From JAGOZV01 sp964622895 (GTDB lineage Bacteria; Patescibacteriota; Saccharimonadia; Saccharimonadales; Saccharimonadaceae): a DNA stretch of 13,295 nt. Location: NCBI GenBank assembly GCA_964622895.1, contig CAZUSB010000017.1:1-13295 (forward strand). Reading direction: 5' to 3'. The position numbers and the translations under genes are program-made. How positions within the stretch are numbered: the first letter of the stretch is position 1; every line of letters starts with the position of its first letter. Shown here in pieces: positions 1-4,780 of this stretch. The notes under the pieces are model-generated. The model saw only the letters and a program-made list of their open reading frames with translations, searched no databases and had not been told where the DNA came from.

Positions 1-78
1 CGCGGGGTGGAGCAGCCTGGTCAGCTCGTGTGGCTCATAACCACAAGGTCGCTGGTTCAAATCCAGCCCCCGCTACCA
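1..78 (+). tRNA. Initiator tRNA-Met (CAT anticodon)
   Basis: The sequence folds as a full cloverleaf with encoded CCA (76-78). The acceptor stem pairs 1-7 with 68-74, the D-stem 10-13 with 24-27, the anticodon stem 29-33 with 41-45 around loop CTCATAA (anticodon CAT at 36-38), and the T-stem 51-55 with 63-67 around TTCAAAT. It is an initiator because the first acceptor pair is unpaired (C opposite T) and the D-stem has the A11:U24-type pair, both known bacterial fMet-tRNA signatures. An oddity: the anticodon stem is TGTGG/CCACA, so only two of the three G-C pairs typical of initiators are present and the third is T-A. The gene starts exactly at the window edge, so its promoter is not visible. 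Confidence 0.96.
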
Positions 79-82
79 AGAT

Positions 83-111
83 AGACTTTTCACCACTGGA
101 AGGTCTTTTTT
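83..111 (+). terminator. Rho-independent terminator after tRNA-fMet
   Basis: A 10-bp stem with G-T wobbles (83-92 pairing with 97-106, loop 93-96) is followed at once by a run of six T (106-111), five bases after the tRNA CCA end. It should end the tRNA transcript. Read on the minus strand the hairpin is not followed by a T run, so it is a weak terminator for the leftward operon that stops at 115. Confidence 0.75.
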
Positions 112-114
112 GTT

Positions 115-1503
115 TTATAAAAATTTGTCGGCAGTAATGCGAATTGCTTCACCCCAAGTCAAGAAAGTATGAGGGCTTTTTGCTAAGTCTTTGACGTTCA
201 TTTGTGTGTAGACAGCTAGCGCTAGTTCATTTATCAGTTCGCCAGCATAAGGTGATATAACGCTCGCTCCGATTATCGTACCGTCCGGTTCGGTAATGAT
301 CTTGACCATCCCAGTTTTATAGTTGGCCAGAGTTGTTCGGGCGATTTCATTCATATTGGAGATGCGAGCGCGATAGGGGATTTTGTCTGCCCGGATTTGA
401 CGTTCTGTTAATCCAACCATCGCCACACCAGGGTGTGTGAATATCACTGTTGGTATAGCCGTGTAATCTGCTGGCATTTTTTGGCGATTGATGACATTGC
501 TTACAGCGGTTTTTCCTTCGGCGAGGCTAGTCTGTGTGTTCATTGACAGCTGTCGGCTACCCAAGACGCCGCCAACTGCAAATACATGTCGGTTGGCTGT
601 TCGGAAATAATCATCTACTTTGATGCCGTTTTTGTCATATTCAACGCCAGCATTTTTCAGACCGAGATCGGTATTGGCGGCTTTTTTATCAGCTACCAGT
701 ACTTGGTCAACTTTTAGCGATTTTTCTTGACCGCCACGAGATAGGACTGCTTTTATCGTCGTGCCTGTTTTAAAGGTCGCAACAACTTTTGTTTGCGTCA
801 AAAAGGTGATTTTGTTGTCACGAGTAAATATTTGCTCTGCCATGTCGCTGACGTCTTTATCAAAATCAGGTAAAATCGTTCGCGCTGATTGTGTGAAATA
901 AACTTTTGTGCCAAGCAACGAAAACAATTGCGCTAGCTCTAGTGAAACCGGGTGCCCGCCAATAATAAGCAAGCTCTTTGGTAGGCGAGTGATGTCCAGT
1001 GCGGTTTTTGGCGTGAGATAGTCAAATGAATCAATACCAGGAATAGCAGGGGAGTTCCAGCTAGCACCAGTAGCGATAATGAATTTTTTAGCAGATAGAT
1101 GCTTGCGATTGACGGTTATTTCGTTAGGGGAGAGAAAGCGGGCAGCGCCTTTAAAGACGTCTATACCCAGTGAGCGATATAATTTTTCGCCTGATGATGC
1201 ACCAGTTGCTTTGATCGCCTCATTTTTCCAGGCTTTGAGGGCAGGGAAGTTGTAGCCAATTGTGGCGGTTCGGAGGCCAAAAGCACTTCCCTTCTTTGCC
1301 CTATCGTACAAAATCGCACTTTTTAAAACTGCGCCAATTGGTACAGCGGTATGATTTGCCCAAGAGCCACCGATTTTGTCAGATTCAATGATTGCCACAG
1401 ATAATCCAGATTTTGCGCCAACCAGCGCCGATACGTTGCCAGCAGCACCACTGCCGATGACGATAAGGTCATAATTAAAGGTGTGTTGTTGTTTTTTGCC
1501 CAC
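115..1503 (-). CDS. Degenerate pyridine nucleotide-disulfide oxidoreductase (mercuric reductase / lipoamide dehydrogenase-like)
   Basis: 462 residues, the normal length and domain order for this flavoprotein family: N-terminal FAD domain with intact GSGAAG (17-22) and E40, central NAD(P) domain, and C-terminal dimerisation domain beginning near the THPGVAMVGLTE stretch. Several catalytic or cofactor positions are changed. The redox disulfide (GGTCxxxxC) reads GGSWANHTA, so both cysteines are replaced (W48, A53). The NAD(P) Rossmann glycines read GGHPVS (182-187) instead of GGGxxG. The second FAD motif, usually A-x-G-D, reads AVGG (309-312). The C-terminal active-site HP segment is altered to PHTFLTWGE. 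It therefore probably binds FAD but is unlikely to do dithiol-disulfide chemistry; its reaction is unknown. The start is GTG, set by a GAGG Shine-Dalgarno seven bases upstream; an ATG four bases earlier is in another frame and soon stops. Last gene of a three-gene operon, 13 bases after the ATP-cone gene. Confidence 0.88.
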   Translation of the reverse strand: MGKKQQHTFNYDLIVIGSGAAGNVSALVGAKSGLSVAIIESDKIGGSWANHTAVPIGAVLKSAILYDRAKKGSAFGLRTATIGYNFPALKAWKNEAIKATGASSGEKLYRSLGIDVFKGAARFLSPNEITVNRKHLSAKKFIIATGASWNSPAIPGIDSFDYLTPKTALDITRLPKSLLIIGGHPVSLELAQLFSLLGTKVYFTQSARTILPDFDKDVSDMAEQIFTRDNKITFLTQTKVVATFKTGTTIKAVLSRGGQEKSLKVDQVLVADKKAANTDLGLKNAGVEYDKNGIKVDDYFRTANRHVFAVGGVLGSRQLSMNTQTSLAEGKTAVSNVINRQKMPADYTAIPTVIFTHPGVAMVGLTERQIRADKIPYRARISNMNEIARTTLANYKTGMVKIITEPDGTIIGASVISPYAGELINELALAVYTQMNVKDLAKSPHTFLTWGEAIRITADKFL

Positions 1504-1516
1504 TCATTTTCCTCTT

Positions 1517-1792
1517 TTAAATCGTTAAATCAAACTGCTCGTATATATAAGACGCTTCGGGATGGTATTTTGCCAGTAGTTCGGTTACTTTTTCTTTGAT
1601 ATCTACAGAGGTCACCTCTTGCTTATTTGTTAGCCACTCTTCTACTAGCCCGGCTACTTTATTGGAGGTAGCTTTGGCGCTATTTTGCGGTTCTCGGACG
1701 TTTAGACAGGCCGCATAAATAGCTTTTTCTAGCTTTTCTCTATCAAAAGGCTCGGTCGTTTTGCCGTCATTTTTGTAAACAATCGTCTCCAC
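1517..1792 (-). CDS. Stand-alone ATP-cone domain protein
   Basis: 91 residues, nearly all one ATP-cone domain: a short beta hairpin (IVYKNDGKTTEPFD, about 4-17) followed by the conserved EKLEKAI helix and a helical bundle ending near residue 88. The ATP-cone is the ATP/dATP-sensing domain found at the N-terminus of class I and III ribonucleotide reductases and the C-terminus of the NrdR repressor. This protein has neither a reductase catalytic domain nor the NrdR zinc ribbon, so it is a domain on its own, presumably a nucleotide-binding partner for something else. The start is GTG, six bases after the stop of the upstream membrane protein gene, with no good Shine-Dalgarno close by, so translational coupling is likely. 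The flavoprotein gene follows after 13 bases. The domain assignment is firm; the role is not known. Confidence 0.85.
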   Translation of the reverse strand: METIVYKNDGKTTEPFDREKLEKAIYAACLNVREPQNSAKATSNKVAGLVEEWLTNKQEVTSVDIKEKVTELLAKYHPEASYIYEQFDLTI

Positions 1793-1798
1793 TGTGGT

Positions 1799-2521
1799 TT
1801 ATAAGCCCCCACTAGTCAAAATCGGCGTCACAACTTCGTTCGTATAGATATAAATCCCCAAAATAATCAACGCCGAGCCACTAACAAACTGCAAAAAGCG
1901 CTTGTTTTTCTCACGCCACTGCTGAATTTTGCTCAGGCTATGGCCGCTACCGACCATTGACCAGATAGTAATCAACGTCATGATAGATATCAGGGTGTAT
2001 ACGATAATGCTTGATAGTTGTAATAACGGCGCTAATTGCAAAATCGCCAGTGATGCCGCCAAGAGCGACGGAAAGATGAACATGATTTCAGCAAACACGC
2101 TAACCAATCCCAGTGTAAAAGCCTCGCCACTGTTTTTGGTCTTTTTTGCCCGATCAGCAATGTAGGTAGCAAGACTACGAGGAAGCCACAAAGCGGTGCC
2201 GGCACCTTTCGCATAATAAAAAATCCAGACAGCAATACCGATGGTAACCGATAATCCGACGGTTATCATCCATAGTAGTCCGTGGCTGAGACCGGACTGT
2301 AGCGCCAATTCTACTAAAAATGCGACTGTCGCCAACAATAATATCGTCATAGTAGTGGCGCCAAATATAAAAGCACTCATCAATGTGATTAATCTTGCTT
2401 GTGATTTTTTACCGATAATTGCGTGTCCACTCATCAGGCTGAGTGCGCTGACACTTAGCTGAAATCCGGCGTGGATTAGTCCCGCTAGTGTTATGATCAT
2501 GATTAATGCTATTTCGTCCAT
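1799..2521 (-). CDS. Six-helix integral membrane protein, unknown function
   Basis: 240 residues with about six hydrophobic segments (roughly 4-30, 45-72, 80-103, 134-162, 168-192 and 209-227). A basic loop lies between helices 3 and 4 (DRAKKTKN, 123-130) and another before helix 6 (WREKNKR, 202-208). The 3+3 layout and a glycine/serine-rich first helix resemble small LysE/CcdA-type transporters, but I see no diagnostic motif and no membrane cysteines, so I do not assign a substrate. It is the first gene of the leftward operon, and its ATG lies about 30 bases after a promoter-predicted transcription start. AAGG at 11 bases before the ATG could act as a weak Shine-Dalgarno. Operon partners are a stand-alone ATP-cone and a degenerate flavoprotein, so membrane-linked redox or transport work is possible, but this is inference. 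Confidence 0.8.
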   Translation of the reverse strand: MDEIALIMIITLAGLIHAGFQLSVSALSLMSGHAIIGKKSQARLITLMSAFIFGATTMTILLLATVAFLVELALQSGLSHGLLWMITVGLSVTIGIAVWIFYYAKGAGTALWLPRSLATYIADRAKKTKNSGEAFTLGLVSVFAEIMFIFPSLLAASLAILQLAPLLQLSSIIVYTLISIMTLITIWSMVGSGHSLSKIQQWREKNKRFLQFVSGSALIILGIYIYTNEVVTPILTSGGL

Positions 2522-2556
2522 TTTTATCTTTGCCTTATACCCTTATTACTCCCTTT

Positions 2557-2586
2557 ATTTAAGCATAATCAACAAGGTTATGTCAA
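2557..2586 (-). promoter_or_regulatory. Promoter of the membrane protein / ATP-cone / flavoprotein operon
   Basis: On the minus strand there is a perfect TTGACA -35 (2581-2586), an 18-base spacer and a TTAAAT -10 (2557-2562) preceded by TGC. Transcription would start near 2550, leaving a leader of about 29 bases before the ATG at 2521. Confidence 0.65.
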
Positions 2587-2614
2587 AGTTATTAGATAAA
2601 ATGTCTAAAAGGTA

Positions 2615-2643
2615 TTGACAAATCTATCCTCTTGTGCTTAAAT
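2615..2643 (+). promoter_or_regulatory. Promoter of the small acidic protein gene
   Basis: Perfect TTGACA (2615-2620), a 17-base spacer ending in TGC, and TTAAAT (2638-2643). The predicted start near 2650 leaves a leader of about 40 bases. The -10 lies inside a 7-bp inverted repeat. It is divergent from the operon promoter at 2557-2586, and both use the same TGCTTAAAT core. Confidence 0.7.
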
Positions 2644-2657
2644 AGTATTGTTAAGCA
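2635..2657. repeat. Inverted repeat over a -10 box (possible operator)
   Basis: TGCTTAA (2635-2641) and TTAAGCA (2651-2657) are perfect inverted copies separated by nine bases. A third copy, TTAAGCA, lies at 2559-2565 over the -10 of the divergent promoter. The dyad covers the -10 and the predicted transcription start of the acidic protein gene, a typical operator position. Two of the three copies overlap extended -10 boxes, which could explain part of the similarity. Confidence 0.45.
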
Positions 2658-2689
2658 ATTAAATAAAACAAAAAGAAAGGCATAACACA

Positions 2690-2884
2690 ATGAAAGAAAC
2701 AGAAACACAAGTAAAGAGCGTCAACGTAGAGAGCGAAAATATTGTAGAAAAAATTGAAAGTGTAGATAGTTGGAACCAAGAACGAAGCGAAGACGATCTT
2801 GATAGCTTTTTAGAAGAGCGATTAAGGCTATTTGAAAAACGATTAGGCGAATCGGGTTTGAATTTATTTGAACTTGCGGCGTAA
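2690..2884 (+). CDS. Small acidic protein, unrecognised
   Basis: 64 residues, strongly acidic (17 D/E against 8 K/R). The first half is polar and rich in valine and glutamate. The second half, from about residue 35, looks like an amphipathic helix with an EERLRLFEKRL core and a hydrophobic tail. There is no cysteine, no signal peptide and no membrane segment. It has its own strong promoter and a Shine-Dalgarno (AAAGG) about nine bases before the ATG, so the gene appears real despite its size. Its last 21 bases overlap the end of the convergent phosphatase gene. I recognise no family. A small regulator, chaperone-like adaptor or antitoxin-like protein are all possible, but nothing in the sequence chooses between them. 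Confidence 0.68.
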   Translation: MKETETQVKSVNVESENIVEKIESVDSWNQERSEDDLDSFLEERLRLFEKRLGESGLNLFELAA

Positions 2885-3640
2885 TTTTGCGCGGTCGTCG
2901 TCGGTTAGTCCATTTTTTGTCAGAAAGTCATCAATATTTTCATACTGAGCATTGATTTCATCAAGAGCAGACTGTAGGTATTCGGGGTGAACCTCCATCA
3001 TGGAGCGCATAAACTCTGAACCGGCTGTCACTCCGACATTTGTTTGTAGGATGTCAACGTAATTATTAGAGTATAGATAGTCCTGATTGATAAGCACAGG
3101 ATCGGTGCCGAGAATATACAGTAACAGCATAGTGGTGACCCCAGTCCGATCCTTGCCGGCGGTGCAGTGAATCAATGTGGTGCCCTGGGCGTTAGCGATA
3201 ATTTTCAAGGCACTGACCAGTTGAGCGGCAGACTCTGGTTGAGAAATAATCTTTTTATACATTCCCGACATATAATCACGTGCAAACGAGTCTGCCTGAG
3301 GATTTGCCATTAGAGCTTGCAAGCTTTCAGCAATATTTCCGCCCAGTTTATCTTTAAAATTGGAAACATCACCAGCGTCAATCGGCAGATGATGTAGGTT
3401 AACTGCTGGTGGCAGTTGGTCAATACCGTCGTTTTGGATCTCACGCTCACTACGCAGGTCTATCACATCTGTTATATTTAAATCCAATAGCTGCTTCTGC
3501 CCTACTGGTGATAGTTTAGTTAAACTAGCGGAGCGAATTACTATACCTGGTTTGACGCCAGTAATACTAGCAACGTCGCGGCTGTTCCAGCTACCGTCTA
3601 GATTTATTTCTTCGAACTTTGTGGAATTATTTTCGTTCAT
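2864..3640 (-). CDS. Protein-tyrosine phosphatase, Y_phosphatase3 / MptpB-LipA type
   Basis: 258 residues. The phosphatase signature HCTAGKDRTG places the nucleophile at C159 and the phosphate-binding arginine at R165. The N-terminal half has the family hallmarks: SWNSRDVAS (17-25), GIVIRSASLTKLS (32-44) and VIDLRSERE (59-67). A CX5R enzyme of this family removes phosphate from phosphotyrosine; some members also act on phosphoserine/threonine or phosphoinositides, so the substrate is open. There is no signal peptide or membrane segment, so it should be cytoplasmic, unlike the secreted members from pathogens. The ATG at 3640 has no Shine-Dalgarno but sits six bases after an extended -10 box, so the mRNA is probably leaderless. 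The gene runs convergent to the small acidic protein gene and overlaps its 3' end by 21 bases. Confidence 0.92.
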   Translation of the reverse strand: MNENNSTKFEEINLDGSWNSRDVASITGVKPGIVIRSASLTKLSPVGQKQLLDLNITDVIDLRSEREIQNDGIDQLPPAVNLHHLPIDAGDVSNFKDKLGGNIAESLQALMANPQADSFARDYMSGMYKKIISQPESAAQLVSALKIIANAQGTTLIHCTAGKDRTGVTTMLLLYILGTDPVLINQDYLYSNNYVDILQTNVGVTAGSEFMRSMMEVHPEYLQSALDEINAQYENIDDFLTKNGLTDDDRAKLRRKFK

Positions 3641-3646
3641 ATCGCC

Positions 3647-3655
3647 ATTGTAGCA
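3647..3655 (-). promoter_or_regulatory. Extended -10 promoter of the phosphatase gene (leaderless)
   Basis: TGCTACAAT on the minus strand (hexamer TACAAT 3647-3652) ends six bases before the ATG, so transcription should begin at or next to the start codon. No convincing -35 is present at normal spacing, as is common for extended -10 promoters. Confidence 0.65.
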
Positions 3656-3688
3656 TTGTTTTTTTGTTTAAAGTGTTCAAATAAAATC

Positions 3689-3765
3689 TGGTAGCACTGA
3701 CTGGGTTTGAACCAGTGACCTTAGGCTTATGAGTCCTACGCTCTAACCAACTGAGCTACAGTGCC
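3689..3765 (-). tRNA. tRNA with CAT anticodon, probably elongator tRNA-Met
   Basis: A complete cloverleaf with encoded CCA: acceptor GGCACTG with CAGTGCT (G1-U72 wobble), D-arm GCTC/GAGC, anticodon loop CTCATAA, variable AGGTC and T-arm ACTGG/CCAGT. The G1-U72 pair, TAGCTCAG and TACCA end resemble elongator tRNA-Met of Gram-positive bacteria. The alternative is tRNA-Ile2, whose CAU is converted to lysidine-AU by TilS, encoded divergently next door; sequence alone does not fully exclude it. An oddity: the anticodon stem TAGGA/GCCTA leaves an A31-G39 mismatch next to the loop. Confidence 0.93.
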
Positions 3766-3777
3766 ATACGCGTATTT

Positions 3778-3806
3778 ATTGTAGCAAAATTACACCACGC
3801 TGTCTA
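3778..3806 (-). promoter_or_regulatory. Promoter of the CAT-anticodon tRNA
   Basis: On the minus strand, TAGACA (3801-3806), an exact 17-base spacer ending in TGC, and TACAAT (3778-3783). The predicted start near 3771 is about six bases before the mature tRNA 5' end at 3765. The TGCTACAAT core is identical to that of the phosphatase promoter. Confidence 0.75.
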
Positions 3807-3845
3807 ATGATTTATCGTCAAACCCCCGCCGTTGGGGCAGTAAAA

Positions 3846-3854
3846 TGCTATTAT
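3846..3854 (+). promoter_or_regulatory. Extended -10 promoter of tilS (near-leaderless)
   Basis: TGCTATTAT (hexamer TATTAT 3849-3854) ends eight bases before the ATG at 3863. It overlaps an in-frame ATG at 3845, which is therefore part of the promoter and unlikely to be the start. No clear -35 is seen; a short CCCC/GGGG dyad lies just upstream at about 3823-3837. Confidence 0.6.
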
Positions 3855-3862
3855 ATAGAGAG

Positions 3863-4741
3863 ATGAAAAACAAATCTCAAAAATATCTGGTGGCGGTCAG
3901 TGGCGGTGTGGATTCTGTGGTGTTACTTGATCGGCTAATATCTCAGAGAGCATCTGTGGTTGTGGCACATTTTGATCATGGGATACGGCCAGATTCTGCA
4001 AAAGATGCCGATTTTGTGCGTCAATTGGCAAAAAATTATAATGTCCCATTTTTTACTGAAAGACAGGAATTAGGCGCCGATGCCAGTGAAGATTTGGCTC
4101 GTCAAAAACGTTACCAGTTTTTGCATCAGGTGGCGCAAAAAGAAAATGCCGTCGTGACAACTGCGCATCATCTTGATGATGTTGTGGAGTCTGTCGCTAT
4201 AAATCTCATGAGGGGAACTGGCTGGAGGGGCTTGGCGGTTATGGGCGCAGCAAATATTTATCGGCCGTTACTTGATTGGACGAAAAAAGATATCACAAGC
4301 TATGCTAAAAAGCATCACTTGAAATGGCGAGAAGATCCGACAAATCAATCAAACGTCTATACTCGTAATATTGTGCGACGTCAACTAATGGTGGATGATG
4401 AGACTAAAATCCAACTAAAAATACTTTTTGATGAACAAAGTAGACTGGCCGAAGAAATTAAAAGTGAAGTTACTTCCCTGTTAAAAAATCTCAAACAATC
4501 TGACTATAAGCTAGATAAAAAATCTGATATTGACTATAGTCGGTATTTCATCAGTAATATTGACCGAGCGTCTGCTTATGAAATTATTAGGGAATTGACA
4601 GAGGGGCATTTAGAGCCAGCGCAGATTGATCAAGTGATTTTAGCAAACAAGACATTTCAGGCGGGTACAGTTTATCAGGCCTCAAAAAATGTAAAATTTA
4701 CTTTTGGTACTCGTCTTTTTACCGTTAAACTGTTAAAATAG
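3863..4741 (+). CDS. tilS: tRNA(Ile)-lysidine synthase, short form
   Basis: 292 residues from the chosen ATG. TilS uses ATP and lysine to change C34 of tRNA-Ile2 (CAU) to lysidine, turning a Met-reading anticodon into one that reads AUA. The PP-loop SGGVDS is at 13-18, followed by HFDHGIRPDS, TTAHHLDD and the late conserved EDPTNQSNVYTRNIVR segment, all family hallmarks. It is far shorter than the 430-460-residue enzymes of E. coli type: the catalytic domain and a helical part are present but the C-terminal domain is missing, as in the short Aquifex-type enzymes. A frame open to an ATG at 3845 would add six residues but runs through the -10 box. ftsH starts 39 bases downstream; tilS and ftsH are often neighbours in bacteria, usually with hpt between them, which is absent here. 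Confidence 0.95.
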   Translation: MKNKSQKYLVAVSGGVDSVVLLDRLISQRASVVVAHFDHGIRPDSAKDADFVRQLAKNYNVPFFTERQELGADASEDLARQKRYQFLHQVAQKENAVVTTAHHLDDVVESVAINLMRGTGWRGLAVMGAANIYRPLLDWTKKDITSYAKKHHLKWREDPTNQSNVYTRNIVRRQLMVDDETKIQLKILFDEQSRLAEEIKSEVTSLLKNLKQSDYKLDKKSDIDYSRYFISNIDRASAYEIIRELTEGHLEPAQIDQVILANKTFQAGTVYQASKNVKFTFGTRLFTVKLLK

Positions 4742-4748
4742 ACCTCAG

Positions 4749-4757
4749 TGTTATTAT
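4749..4757 (+). promoter_or_regulatory. Possible extended -10 promoter for ftsH
   Basis: TGTTATTAT (hexamer 4752-4757) lies in the short tilS-ftsH gap. It would give a leader of roughly 17 bases that still contains the AAGGA Shine-Dalgarno seven bases before the ftsH ATG. No good -35 is visible, so ftsH may also be read from the tilS promoter. Confidence 0.4.
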
Positions 4758-4780
4758 CAAAATAAGAAAAGGATATTTCA

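Noticed and set aside
80..114. Bidirectional terminator for the leftward operon
   Set aside because: The minus-strand read of the hairpin is followed by ATCTTGG, not a T run, so only the plus-strand role is supported.
1505..1507. ATG just upstream of the flavoprotein GTG start
   Set aside because: It is in another frame and stops after ten codons; the GAGG Shine-Dalgarno is well spaced for the GTG.
2635..2657. Possible CIRCE element because of the 9-base spacer
   Set aside because: The arms are in the opposite order to CIRCE (TGCTTAA first, TTAAGCA second) and lack the CACTC/GAGTG core.
3823..3837. CCCC/GGGG hairpin before tilS as a terminator
   Set aside because: The stem is only four pairs and no T run follows on either strand.
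3845..3862. Upstream ATG start for tilS
   Set aside because: The codons overlap the TGCTATTAT promoter box, and homology begins after the ATG at 3863.
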